The notes beneath the pieces are model-generated. The model was given only the letters and a program-made list of their open reading frames with translations. It was not told where the DNA came from and made no database searches. This document shows, one piece after another, positions 44,949-53,493 of a DNA stretch of 64,000 nucleotides; the first letter of the stretch is position 1; the number at the start of each line of letters is the position of its first letter. The stretch is taken from contig JAITLK010000002.1 in NCBI GenBank assembly GCA_031277945.1, forward strand, positions 124,001 to 188,000, in the 5' to 3' direction. Source of the stretch: Microbacterium sp. Lineage in GTDB: Bacteria; Actinomycetota; Actinomycetes; Actinomycetales; Microbacteriaceae. The translations under genes were made by a program, and so were the position numbers.

Positions 44949-45505
44949 GCTCGACTCCTTTCCCGCGCACCACCGGTCGCACCAAGGGCTATGAACGACG
45001 ATCTGTCGACAGCTTCCTCGCACATGCGCGCTCGGCGTTCGAGCGGCGTTCCGATGGTGTCGCCCTGACGGCGGACGACATCCGCCAGGCGGCGTTCCCG
45101 CTCGTGAAGGACGGCTACGAGATCGCCCCCGTCGATGCCGCACTCGGGCGTATCGAGGACGCGTTCGCGGCACGGGAGCGCGATGCCCGCATCCGCGCTG
45201 TCGGTGTGGACGGCTGGGTCGAGCAGGCACGCGCGACGGCGCAGGTCGTGCTCGAGCGAATCTCCCGCCCCCGTACGCACCGATTCCGTCGGGCCGGCCT
45301 GTTGCGTTACGGCTATCGCATCGATGAGGTGGATCTGGTGACCGACAAGCTCGTCGGCTACTTCGAACATGGTGACAGGGTCACGCCGGAGCAGGTGCGC
45401 GCAGCGGCGTTCCGTATGCAGCGCAACGGCTACGCGGAGGAGCAGGTCGACGCCGTCCTCGATGCCGTGGTCGAGGTCATGCTCGCCGTCACGCCCACCC
45501 GCTGA
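44945..45505 (+). CDS. DivIVA-repeat protein
   Basis: 186 aa built from four copies of a short DivIVA N-terminal motif in which a GY is followed after four residues by VD: GYERRSVDSFL, GYEIAPVDAAL, GYRIDEVDLV, GYAEEQVDAVL. In DivIVA/Wag31 a single copy binds membranes of high negative curvature. The GTG start overlaps the cdsA stop by four bases. Cell-pole or septum targeting is a likely role. No coiled-coil tail follows. Confidence 0.85.
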   Translation: MSSTPFPRTTGRTKGYERRSVDSFLAHARSAFERRSDGVALTADDIRQAAFPLVKDGYEIAPVDAALGRIEDAFAARERDARIRAVGVDGWVEQARATAQVVLERISRPRTHRFRRAGLLRYGYRIDEVDLVTDKLVGYFEHGDRVTPEQVRAAAFRMQRNGYAEEQVDAVLDAVVEVMLAVTPTR

Positions 45506-45538
45506 GCGCCACCTGATGCCTTCCGGGGATCCTGCGGG

Positions 45539-45544
45539 TATAGT
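45539..45544 (+). promoter_or_regulatory. -10 box upstream of the secreted lytic protein
   Basis: TATAGT, close to consensus, ends nine bases before the GTG at 45554. No Shine-Dalgarno is present, so the mRNA is probably leaderless or nearly so. Confidence 0.6.
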
Positions 45545-45553
45545 TATCCCATT

Positions 45554-46276
45554 GTGACTTCTGCTAACGAGACGAATCCCGTGGAGCTGCGCGGTGGCAA
45601 GCGCGCAGCGCAGCGTCAGACCAACGCTTCACAGCCCGTTGTGAAGAAGGCTCGTCGCCGCAGTGCGATGGCCGTGTTCTCCGCCCTGGCTGCGGTTGGC
45701 TTCGTGGGCGCGACCGTGGCGCCCGTCGCCCTCGCCAGCACCGGCCCGGTGGCCGCTCCAGCGCCGATCTCAACGTCCTCCACGGCGTACCAGCTGTCGG
45801 CGAGCGGAGCGCAGGCGTTCACGGCCGCGGATGCCGTCGTCAGCGGTGAGGTCGCCCGTGACTCGTACATGTCGTATCAGACCCCTACTCCGACGCCGAC
45901 TCCCACCCCGGAGCCCGCTTCGGTGGATGAAGGCAGCAGCGGCGGCAGCGGCGGCAACAAGAAGAGCGGCGGCGGCGAGGCCCCCAAGTACACCGGTGGC
46001 GGCTCGCCGTCGGAGTGGATGGCCGCGGCCGGCATCGCAGAGAGCGACTGGGGCTACGTCGACTACATCGTGAGCAAGGAGAGCGGCTGGAACCCGAGCG
46101 CTACGAACTCGAGTTCGGGTGCGTGCGGTCTCGTCCAGGCGCTGCCGTGCTCGAAGGTTCCCGGCGGAGGGTACGACCCAGTGGCCAACCTCACCTGGGG
46201 CAACGGCTATGCCGTCGGCCGCTATGGTTCGTGGGCCGAGGCGTACAACTTCTGGGTGAACAACCACTGGTGGTGA
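45554..46276 (+). CDS. secreted lytic-transglycosylase-like protein
   Basis: 240 aa. A basic N-terminus of 38 residues precedes a hydrophobic signal (about 39-60, AVFSALAAVGFVGATVA). A Ser/Ala-rich region and a Thr-Pro repeat (TPTPTPTPTPEP, near 113-124) lead to a Gly/Ser linker. The C-terminal domain (about 155-240) has YIVSKESGWNPSATN, CGLVQALPCSKV and WAEAYNFWVNNHWW, as in actinobacterial resuscitation/transglycosylase-like domains that cut peptidoglycan. The catalytic Glu would be in SKESGW. Cell-wall remodelling is the likely role. Confidence 0.85.
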   Translation: MTSANETNPVELRGGKRAAQRQTNASQPVVKKARRRSAMAVFSALAAVGFVGATVAPVALASTGPVAAPAPISTSSTAYQLSASGAQAFTAADAVVSGEVARDSYMSYQTPTPTPTPTPEPASVDEGSSGGSGGNKKSGGGEAPKYTGGGSPSEWMAAAGIAESDWGYVDYIVSKESGWNPSATNSSSGACGLVQALPCSKVPGGGYDPVANLTWGNGYAVGRYGSWAEAYNFWVNNHWW

Positions 46277-46288
46277 CGCTGTTTCACC

Positions 46289-46576
46289 ATGCCCCGATCG
46301 AATCGACGTCGACCGGAGGATCCTCGCGCTGAGGATTCCCTCGCCCGCATGATTGCGGGGTTCAAGCGCACCGAGGTGCGGCGCGGCCAGGAGTGGTACG
46401 TGCAGCCCGTCTCGGAGCATCAAGCCCAGAAGGAATACACGTGTCCCGGCTGCGGGCGCATCGTCGCCGTGGGGGCATCCCACCTCGTGGCCTGGCGCGC
46501 TGACGGCGTGCTCGGGGACACCGCAGACCTGGGCGCTCGGCGCCATTGGCACACACACTGCTGGAGGATCAGCTGA
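46289..46576 (+). CDS. small zinc-binding protein (95 aa)
   Basis: 95-aa protein with a likely zinc knuckle: YTCPGCGRIV, a conserved middle with ASHLVAWR, and a His-rich end RRHWHTHCWR. Ligands would be two Cys of CPGC and the His/Cys of HTHC. The N-terminus is Arg-rich. Its stop overlaps the next ATG by one base (TGATG). Such proteins are common in Microbacteriaceae before a small hydrolase, but the function is not known. Confidence 0.72.
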   Translation: MPRSNRRRPEDPRAEDSLARMIAGFKRTEVRRGQEWYVQPVSEHQAQKEYTCPGCGRIVAVGASHLVAWRADGVLGDTADLGARRHWHTHCWRIS

Positions 46577-47286
46577 TGGAGATCCGCGGCGCGGTTGAGC
46601 TTCCCGCTCACCGCGAGGACATCACCCTGCACACAGAGGATGACCTGACCCTGGTGGGGGAGCTGGCCGTTCCGCTGGACGTGCCCCCGGTGGCGACCCT
46701 CGTGACGCTGCACCCCCTTCCCACGGCCGGCGGTTTCATGGATTCGCACATCCTCCGCAAGGCGGCGGCGCGCCTTCCCGCACTGGCCGACCTTGCGGTG
46801 CTGCGGTTCAACACGCGCGGGACGTCCTCGCCCCGGGGCACCAGCGATGGCGCCTTCGACGAGGGAATCGGCGAGGAGGCGGACGTCGCCGCCGCCATGG
46901 CATTCGTGCACGAGCGGGGCCTGCCGCGTCCGTGGCTGGTGGGCTGGTCCTTCGGCACGGAGCTTGCGCTGAAGTACGGACGCGACCACGACATCGAGGG
47001 CATCATCCTGCTCTCACCCCCGCTGCACCGCGCCACTGCTGACGACGTGGCCGCGTGGGCGGACGAGGACTGCCACGTGGTCATCCTCGTTCCCGAGTTG
47101 GATGACTATCTCCGGCCGGAGCAGGCACGGGAGCGCTTCGCGAGCATTCCCGATGCGCGACTGATCGCCGTCGACGGCGGCCGTCACCTCTGGGTGGGCG
47201 AGAACCAGACATACCGGGTGCTCTCCGAGATCGTCGGCGCCGTGAACGCATCCGCGCTGCCACTTCCGACGGAATGGAACGGCTGA
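46576..47286 (+). CDS. alpha/beta hydrolase, small
   Basis: 236-aa alpha/beta hydrolase without signal peptide. The nucleophile elbow is GWSFGTELALKYG (Ser), the strand before it contains FNTRGTSSPRG, typical of the YpfH/DUF-type small hydrolases, and the catalytic His is probably in DGGRHLWVG. ATG 46576 has GGAGG eight bases upstream and overlaps the zinc protein's stop. Substrate unknown. Confidence 0.82.
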   Translation: MEIRGAVELPAHREDITLHTEDDLTLVGELAVPLDVPPVATLVTLHPLPTAGGFMDSHILRKAAARLPALADLAVLRFNTRGTSSPRGTSDGAFDEGIGEEADVAAAMAFVHERGLPRPWLVGWSFGTELALKYGRDHDIEGIILLSPPLHRATADDVAAWADEDCHVVILVPELDDYLRPEQARERFASIPDARLIAVDGGRHLWVGENQTYRVLSEIVGAVNASALPLPTEWNG

Positions 47287-47318
47287 CCACACGGTCTGCA
47301 CCGAGCCGCTGATTGCGG

Positions 47319-48371
47319 TCAGCGCTCGTTCTGCCGCGGGATGATCACCTGGCGGTAGATGATCAGCAGGCTCGCCGCCACCGGGATCGCCACGAGCGCC
47401 CCGAGCAGCCCGCCCAGCGCGCCGCCGGCGAGCGCCGCGATCACGACCACGGCGCCGGGGACGGACACAGCGCGGTTCATGATGCGCGGGGAGATCACGT
47501 ACGCCTCGATCTGCATGTAGATCAGGTAGTACACGGCTGCGATGATCGCGGTGGTCACCGATCCGCCATCGGGGATCAGCCAGCACGCGACCACGATGAT
47601 CGCCGAGCTGGTGAGCGTTCCCACCAACGGGATCAGTGAGCCGCAGAACGCGATCACCGCGAGCACCGCGCTGAACGGGGCGTTGATGATGGAGAGGAAG
47701 AAGAAGCTGAGCACACCGTTGATGACGCCCAGCGTCACCTGACCCATGACGTAGTAGCCGACCGAGTCGATGATCTGCTCGGCGAGGTCGGTGAAGCGGG
47801 CACGGCGGGATGCCGGGACCAGCTGGTACACCGATGCCTTGAGGGCAGGGGTGGAGGCGGTGAGGTAGATCGTGAGGATCAGCACGATGAATGCACCGAA
47901 CAGCCCCTGGATCGCCCCGAGGCTCAGATTCACCACCTGGGTGCCGAAATCGCCGATGCTCGACAGCGCCCACTCCTGGGCCTGATCCAGCACGTCCTGC
48001 ACCCGGAGGTTCGGGAACAGCGCGGTCAGCCACTTCTCCAGCTCGCCGATCAGGTCCGGCATCGTGATGATGCGGATGACCTGGTTGACGAGCAGAGTCA
48101 CCTGATTGATGATCAGCGGAAGCACGATCGCGACGATTCCGGCGAACACGCCCAGCACGACCACCACCGTGATCAGCACGGCAGCCCACCGGGGGACGCG
48201 CCGGCGCTCCAGGAAGGAGATCACCGGATCCAGCCCGAGACTCAGGAAGAGTGCGGTGCCGACGTACAGCAGCACGGCTCCGAGGCTCTGAACTCCGGTG
48301 ATGAGGGCGATGCCGACGCCCACGCCCAGTGTCGCGACCAGCGCGGTTCGGAACGGGTATTGCAGCTTCAT
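47319..48371 (-). CDS. AI-2E family transporter
   Basis: 350-aa membrane protein of the AI-2E (YdiK/TqsA/PerM) family with about eight helices. Characteristic parts are LDPVISFLERRRVPRWAAVL, and in the C-terminal half GSLIPLVGTLTSS and EAYVISPRIM. Members export signals or act in Na/H exchange; here the substrate is unknown. ATG 48371 has GAAGGA seven bases before it; the upstream in-frame start lacks this. Confidence 0.9.
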   Translation of the reverse strand: MKLQYPFRTALVATLGVGVGIALITGVQSLGAVLLYVGTALFLSLGLDPVISFLERRRVPRWAAVLITVVVVLGVFAGIVAIVLPLIINQVTLLVNQVIRIITMPDLIGELEKWLTALFPNLRVQDVLDQAQEWALSSIGDFGTQVVNLSLGAIQGLFGAFIVLILTIYLTASTPALKASVYQLVPASRRARFTDLAEQIIDSVGYYVMGQVTLGVINGVLSFFFLSIINAPFSAVLAVIAFCGSLIPLVGTLTSSAIIVVACWLIPDGGSVTTAIIAAVYYLIYMQIEAYVISPRIMNRAVSVPGAVVVIAALAGGALGGLLGALVAIPVAASLLIIYRQVIIPRQNER

Positions 48372-48534
48372 GATTCCTTCGGCGGTCGGAGTGCTCCCGA
48401 ACAACATAGTGCGCCGAGACCGTTCGACCCGGTAACCCGCCACTGTCAGGACAACTTTCAGTCAGGTTCGGTAGTCTGTTTGGTCGAGTGTCTATCCGCT
48501 CCGCGCCCTGTGCGGAGACGTGAGGAGAAATTTC

Positions 48535-50385
48535 GTGCGTTTTGTCTGGGCTGTCGCATCCTTCGTGATCGCCGCCGTTCTCATCGCTGGCGGTATCGCC
48601 CAGCGCACCGTGTTCCTCGGTCCCAACACCGAGCGCGCTGAGCTCGGTGTCTCCGCCGACCAGCCGTACACGATGATCGACGGCGAGGTCTTCAACAAGC
48701 TGCCGGGCGTGCAAACGCTTCAGATCGTCGGCAACGGCCAGATCTTCGGCTCGATCGCGGCGAAGGAGGACGTCGCCGCCTGGCTGGCAGACAGCTCCTA
48801 CAACCATGTGACGCTTGCCGGCGACGGAACGATCACCTCGACGGTGGTGGCGCCCGCGCAGGAGGCCCCGGCCGTCGACGAGGCCGTTCAGAAGGGCATC
48901 GACGCCGCCACGACCGCCGGCCTCATCACCCCGAATGCGGCGAGCCCCGTGGGCTCGGATCTCTGGACGGATGAGTTCACCAGCGACGACTCCATGATCC
49001 GCAAGCTCCGGCTTCCTGACACCATGGCCGTGCTCGTGGCCACGGACGGACAGAACCCTGCGCCGAGCGACATCGCGCTCTCCTGGGCGATCGACAACTC
49101 GACGCCGTGGGCGGGCCCGCTCGTCGTGCTGGGTGGTATCGCGCTCATCGTCGGCATCCTGCTGTACGTCCTCGGTATCCGCCACATGCGCCGTTCGCGC
49201 GGTCCGCGTCGCCGGGGAGTGCCGCCGCTGCCGGAAACGCAGCCCATCAGCGTGGGGGAGCTGGACGCCGAGGACGCCGCAGGCAAGGGGATGATCAGCT
49301 CCGGCACGAAGAAGCGCGGCGGTCGCCGATCGCTCATCGCGATCCCTGCTCTCGTCGTCTCCGGGGCTCTGCTGAGCGGATGCACGGCGGATGCCTGGCC
49401 CAAGTTCGACGAGCCCACCGCCACCCCGAGCGCCACGCCGACGGTCATCGTTCCCGAAGATCAGGAGACTCCGTCGGTCACCGAGCAGCAGGCGGAGAAG
49501 ATCCTCGACCGCATCGCGACCACGGCGGCCGCCGCGGACAGCTCGCTCAGCATCGACGTCGCCTCCACGCGCCTCTCCGATGCCGTGCTCGCGGCCCGCG
49601 CCACCAACTACACGCTGCGATCCACGCTGCCCGACGTGCACGCGCTCACTGCGGTCCCGTCGAAGCCGTACCAGATCATCGTCCCTGAGGCGAAGTCCGG
49701 GTGGCCCCGGACGATCCTCGCCGTGTGGCAGGACGAGGCCGATACGACGGTGGCACCACGCATCCTGATCGCGACGCAGAACGACGCCTGGAGCCCGTAC
49801 AAGGTGTCGTACCTGGCACAGCTGGAAGCATCGGCTCAGACGCCCAACCTGGCACCGGCCGAGCTCGGCGCCAACCTGGTGCGCCCGGATTCCTCGCTGC
49901 TCGTGATGGCACCAGACCAGGTCGCCGCCGCGTACTCCGATGTCCTGGACAAGGGCGCCGCCAGCGAGTTCGCGCCCAGCTTCAATCTGGACGTGGACAC
50001 CTTCCTGCCGAAGATCACCGCAGGCCGGCAGGAGCAGCTCAACACGTTCAATGCGACCGCGGAGGGCCAGACCGGAACGCTGGAGTTCGCCGCGCGCGCC
50101 GGTGCCTCGGCGCCGGTGGCTCTGATGACCGTGGACAACGGCGCCATCGTCGCCGTCAGCGTGGAAGAGACGGAGACATCCAAGCCGACCGTCGCCGATG
50201 CGGTGATCAAGCTCGACGGCAACCCGAAGGTGACCGCCCTGACCGGCGTCACCCAGTCACAGACCGGCTTCCAGACCACGTACTCCGACCAACTGTTCTT
50301 CTTCGTCCCCGGCCAGTCGTCGGGGGAGAAGATCCGACTGCTGGGCTTCTCCAGCGACATCCTGAAGGCTGAGGTTCTTCCGTGA
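48535..50385 (+). CDS. membrane protein with an internal lipobox
   Basis: 616 aa, not recognised. The N-terminus is a membrane helix (about 3-25), an extracellular domain to about 190, and a second helix (about 192-214), then an Arg-rich cytoplasmic stretch. A third hydrophobic segment (SLIAIPALVVSGALLSGC) ends in C283, which reads as a lipoprotein signal. A Thr/Pro/Ala-rich linker and a C-terminal extracellular domain of about 300 residues follow. It appears to be a membrane protein fused to a lipoprotein. GAGGAG lies six bases before the GTG at 48535. Overlaps the next gene. Confidence 0.75.
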   Translation: MRFVWAVASFVIAAVLIAGGIAQRTVFLGPNTERAELGVSADQPYTMIDGEVFNKLPGVQTLQIVGNGQIFGSIAAKEDVAAWLADSSYNHVTLAGDGTITSTVVAPAQEAPAVDEAVQKGIDAATTAGLITPNAASPVGSDLWTDEFTSDDSMIRKLRLPDTMAVLVATDGQNPAPSDIALSWAIDNSTPWAGPLVVLGGIALIVGILLYVLGIRHMRRSRGPRRRGVPPLPETQPISVGELDAEDAAGKGMISSGTKKRGGRRSLIAIPALVVSGALLSGCTADAWPKFDEPTATPSATPTVIVPEDQETPSVTEQQAEKILDRIATTAAAADSSLSIDVASTRLSDAVLAARATNYTLRSTLPDVHALTAVPSKPYQIIVPEAKSGWPRTILAVWQDEADTTVAPRILIATQNDAWSPYKVSYLAQLEASAQTPNLAPAELGANLVRPDSSLLVMAPDQVAAAYSDVLDKGAASEFAPSFNLDVDTFLPKITAGRQEQLNTFNATAEGQTGTLEFAARAGASAPVALMTVDNGAIVAVSVEETETSKPTVADAVIKLDGNPKVTALTGVTQSQTGFQTTYSDQLFFFVPGQSSGEKIRLLGFSSDILKAEVLP

Positions 50386-51302
50386 GCGATGCCCCCGGCG
50401 CCGTGCTGCGTGGTGCTGTTGATCTGTCCTCCCTCCGCAACCGTCCGAGCCCGGAGCAGAGCGCTGCTGCGCAGGGCGCCGCTGAACTGATCTCGACCGT
50501 CACCGAGGCTGATTTCCAGCAGCTTCTCGACCTCTCGCGCTCAGTCCCGGTGGTCGTCAATCTGTGGTCCGCACGCAGTGAGGCGAGCCAGCAGCTCGGG
50601 GCGACGCTCGAGGCCGTGGTGCGCGCTCTCGCGGGCCGTGTGGTGCTCGGTAACGTCGATGCCGACGCCAACCCCGGGATCGTCCGTGCCTTCGGCGCTC
50701 AGTCGGTTCCCTTCGTCGTGGCCGTCATTGCGGGTCAGCCGCTTCCGATGTTCAACGGTGCTGCCGATGACCAGCAGGTGCGAGAGGTGTTCGCTCAGTT
50801 GCTGCAGGTGGCGGCCCAGAACGGTGTCACCGGCACGGTTGACGCGGGCGCCGGCGAAGCCGAGGCCGCTGCGCCGGCGGAGAAGCCGCTCCCGCCGCTG
50901 CACGCCGAGGCGTACGACGCGATCGAGGCCGGCGATTACGCGCGAGCCGTCACCGCCTACGAAGCCGCCCTCGCTGAGAACCCGCGCGATGAGGATGCGC
51001 GTGCCGGACTCGGTCAGGTGAAGCTGCTGCAGCGCGTACAGAACGCTGATCTGCAGGCGGTGCGTGCCGCGGCTGCTGCGGCCCCGACCGACATCGACGC
51101 CCAGCTCGCCGTCGCGGATCTGGACCTCGCGGGCGGTCATGTCGAGGACGCGTTCGATCGTCTTCTCGAGCTCTTCGGCGCCCTGCCCGCCGACGAGCGC
51201 ACTCCGGTTCGCGAGCGTCTGCTGGAGCTCTTCGGCCTGGTGGGGGATGGGGATGCGCGAGTGACCCGGGCCCGATCGCGTCTGGCGTCGATGCTGTTCT
51301 GA
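50382..51302 (+). CDS. YbbN-like thioredoxin/TPR protein
   Basis: 306 aa. An N-terminal thioredoxin fold (about residues 40-150) has PVVVNLWSARSEASQQL where CxxC would be; both cysteines are missing (SARS), so it has no redox activity. A tetratricopeptide-type region follows (about 170-300), with GDYARAVTAYEAALAENPRD and later repeat helices. The architecture is that of the YbbN/CnoX holdase co-chaperones. It overlaps the preceding membrane protein by four bases. Confidence 0.88.
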   Translation: MSDAPGAVLRGAVDLSSLRNRPSPEQSAAAQGAAELISTVTEADFQQLLDLSRSVPVVVNLWSARSEASQQLGATLEAVVRALAGRVVLGNVDADANPGIVRAFGAQSVPFVVAVIAGQPLPMFNGAADDQQVREVFAQLLQVAAQNGVTGTVDAGAGEAEAAAPAEKPLPPLHAEAYDAIEAGDYARAVTAYEAALAENPRDEDARAGLGQVKLLQRVQNADLQAVRAAAAAAPTDIDAQLAVADLDLAGGHVEDAFDRLLELFGALPADERTPVRERLLELFGLVGDGDARVTRARSRLASMLF

Positions 51303-51319
51303 TCCGCCCCGTACGAGGA

Positions 51320-51350
51320 GAGGGAGCACCCACAGACGGGGTGCTCCCTC
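51320..51350. terminator. bidirectional terminator between YbbN-like gene and glgB
   Basis: Perfect 12-bp stem (51320-51331 with 51339-51350) and a seven-base loop, between convergent genes. Confidence 0.8.
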
Positions 51351-51356
51351 TTCCCG

Positions 51357-53492
51357 TTACTCGTGGGTGAACCAGATCGTGCCGAGCGAGGGGATCGTCA
51401 CGGTGGTGAGGCCCGAGTCATCCGCGGCGACGCTGCCGAAGTTGCCGACGCCCGCTCCGCCGAAGTCGGCGGCGTCGGAGTTGAGCACTTCACGCCACAC
51501 TCCCGGCTCCGGCAGGATGAACGGCAGGTTCGCGACCACCGAGCCGGAGAAGTTGGTCAGGGACACGAGGTGACGCCCCTTGGCATCGACGCGATCGAAC
51601 GCGACGACGTTGGTGTTCCAGGCCGGTGCTCCGAGGAGTGAGAACGCGGCGCCGTCACGGTCGCGCTCCCAGAGGGCCGGCTGCTCGCGGTAGGTGCGGT
51701 TCAGAGCGCCCACGAACGACTGCAGCTGGCGATGGCTCGGCTGGTCGAGCATCCACCAGTCCAGACCGCGTCCTTCGCTCCACTCCGAGAGCTGACCGAA
51801 CTCCTGTCCCATGAACAGCAGCTGCTTTCCGGGGTGTGCCCACATATAGCCGAGGAATGCCCGCGCGCCGGCCAGCTTCGCTGCGTGATCCCCGGGCATC
51901 CGGCTCAGCAGCGTGCCCTTGCCGTGAACCACCTCATCGTGGCTGATCGGCAGCACGTACTGCTCGCTGAATGCGTAGTGGAAGGAGAACGTGATCTCTC
52001 CGTGGTGGTGGCCGCGGTACAGCGGATCGCGCGAGACGTACTGGAGGGAGTCGTTCATCCACCCCATGTTCCATTTGAAGCCGAAGCCCAGGCCACCGGA
52101 GTCTGTGCTGGCTGTGACGCCGGGATAGCTGGTCGACTCCTCCGCGATCATGGCAATGCCGGCATTGCGCTTGTACGCGGTTGCATTGACCTCCTGCAGG
52201 AAGGCGATCGCCTCGAGGTTCTCGCGCCCGCCGTAGACGTTGGGTTCCCACTCGCCGTCCTGACGCGAGTAGTCCAGGTAGAGCATGGAGGCCACCGCGT
52301 CCACACGAAGCCCGTCGACGTGGAACTCCTCCAGCCAGTACAGGGCGTTGGCCACCAGGAATCCGCGCACCTCGTTGCGGCCGTAGTCGAAGATGTACGT
52401 GCCCCAGTCCTTGTGCTCGCCGCGCCGCGGATCGGCGTGCTCGTACACGGCACGACCGTCGAACCGGCCGAGCGCGAAAGCATCCTTCGGAAAGTGGCCG
52501 GGCACCCAGTCCATGATCACGCCAATGCCTGCGCCGTGCAGGCGATCGATCAGGTAGCGCAGATCGTCGGGGGTGCCGAACCGGCTCGTCGGAGCGTAGT
52601 ACCCCGAGACCTGGTAGCCCCACGATCCGCCGAAGGGGTGCTCGGCGAGCGGCATGAACTCCACATGCGTGAAGCCCAGCGCCCTCACGTGGTCGATGAT
52701 CGGGTCGGCGGCATCGCGGTACGACAGACCCGGCTGCCACGACCCGAGGTGGATCTCATAGATCGACATCGGCCGCACGGACGGATCGGTCGCCGCGCGA
52801 CGCGCCATCCATTCGGCGTCCCCCCACACGTAGTGCGAACGGGTCACCCGTGATGCGGTGGCCGGTGGCGTCTCCGCCGCCTGAGCCATGGGATCGGCCT
52901 TCAGGATCCAGTCGCCGCGTTCGGTGCGGATCTCGTACTTGTAGATGGTCCCCTCGCCGAGCGCGGGGACGAAGAGCTCCCAGATCCCGCTGCCGCCCAT
53001 GGAGCGCATCGCGTGACTTCGCCCGTCCCAGTCGTTGAAGGGGCCGACCACGCGGACACTCCGGGCGTTGGGCGCCCAAACGCTGAAGGCGACTCCTTCG
53101 ACGGCGTCATGCGTGCGCACGTGGGCGCCGAGAACGCGCCACAGTTCTTCATGCCGGCCCTCACCGATCAAGTGCAGGTCCAGCTCGCCCACCGTGGGGG
53201 TGTGGCGATACGGGTCGTCGGCGACCCAGGTGGTCCCGTCGCGGTAGGTGGTCTCCACGGTGTACGCGCGGGGCTCTCCCGCAGCGAAGCCCTCCCACAC
53301 GCCGTCGGCGCGATGGGTGAGCGGGAGGGAGGAGCCGTCCACGAATTGCGCAACAACGGTCACCGCCAGCGGGCGGCGGGCTCGCACCACGACGCCGTCG
53401 GTGCACGGGTGGATACCCAGCACATCGTGGGGGGCGTGATACGCGCCCTCGGCGACGGCACGCAGCGTCTCGGTGGGAATCGTCTCGCTCAT
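51357..53492 (-). CDS. glgB: 1,4-alpha-glucan branching enzyme
   Basis: 711-aa GH13 enzyme that makes alpha-1,6 branches in glycogen. The N-terminal early-set domains lead into the (beta/alpha)8 barrel. The nucleophile is D398 (RVDAVASMLYLDYSR) and the acid/base E451 (MIAEEST), separated by 53 residues exactly as in the E. coli enzyme. Transcribed one base downstream of glgE. It gives the branched product used with GlgE in the GlgE pathway. Confidence 0.97.
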   Translation of the reverse strand: MSETIPTETLRAVAEGAYHAPHDVLGIHPCTDGVVVRARRPLAVTVVAQFVDGSSLPLTHRADGVWEGFAAGEPRAYTVETTYRDGTTWVADDPYRHTPTVGELDLHLIGEGRHEELWRVLGAHVRTHDAVEGVAFSVWAPNARSVRVVGPFNDWDGRSHAMRSMGGSGIWELFVPALGEGTIYKYEIRTERGDWILKADPMAQAAETPPATASRVTRSHYVWGDAEWMARRAATDPSVRPMSIYEIHLGSWQPGLSYRDAADPIIDHVRALGFTHVEFMPLAEHPFGGSWGYQVSGYYAPTSRFGTPDDLRYLIDRLHGAGIGVIMDWVPGHFPKDAFALGRFDGRAVYEHADPRRGEHKDWGTYIFDYGRNEVRGFLVANALYWLEEFHVDGLRVDAVASMLYLDYSRQDGEWEPNVYGGRENLEAIAFLQEVNATAYKRNAGIAMIAEESTSYPGVTASTDSGGLGFGFKWNMGWMNDSLQYVSRDPLYRGHHHGEITFSFHYAFSEQYVLPISHDEVVHGKGTLLSRMPGDHAAKLAGARAFLGYMWAHPGKQLLFMGQEFGQLSEWSEGRGLDWWMLDQPSHRQLQSFVGALNRTYREQPALWERDRDGAAFSLLGAPAWNTNVVAFDRVDAKGRHLVSLTNFSGSVVANLPFILPEPGVWREVLNSDAADFGGAGVGNFGSVAADDSGLTTVTIPSLGTIWFTHE

Positions 53493-53493
53493 G

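Noticed and set aside
47014..49641. 875-aa minus-strand ORF over hydrolase, AI-2E and membrane protein genes
   Set aside because: It crosses three well-supported genes and encodes a Gly/Arg-rich sequence without motifs.
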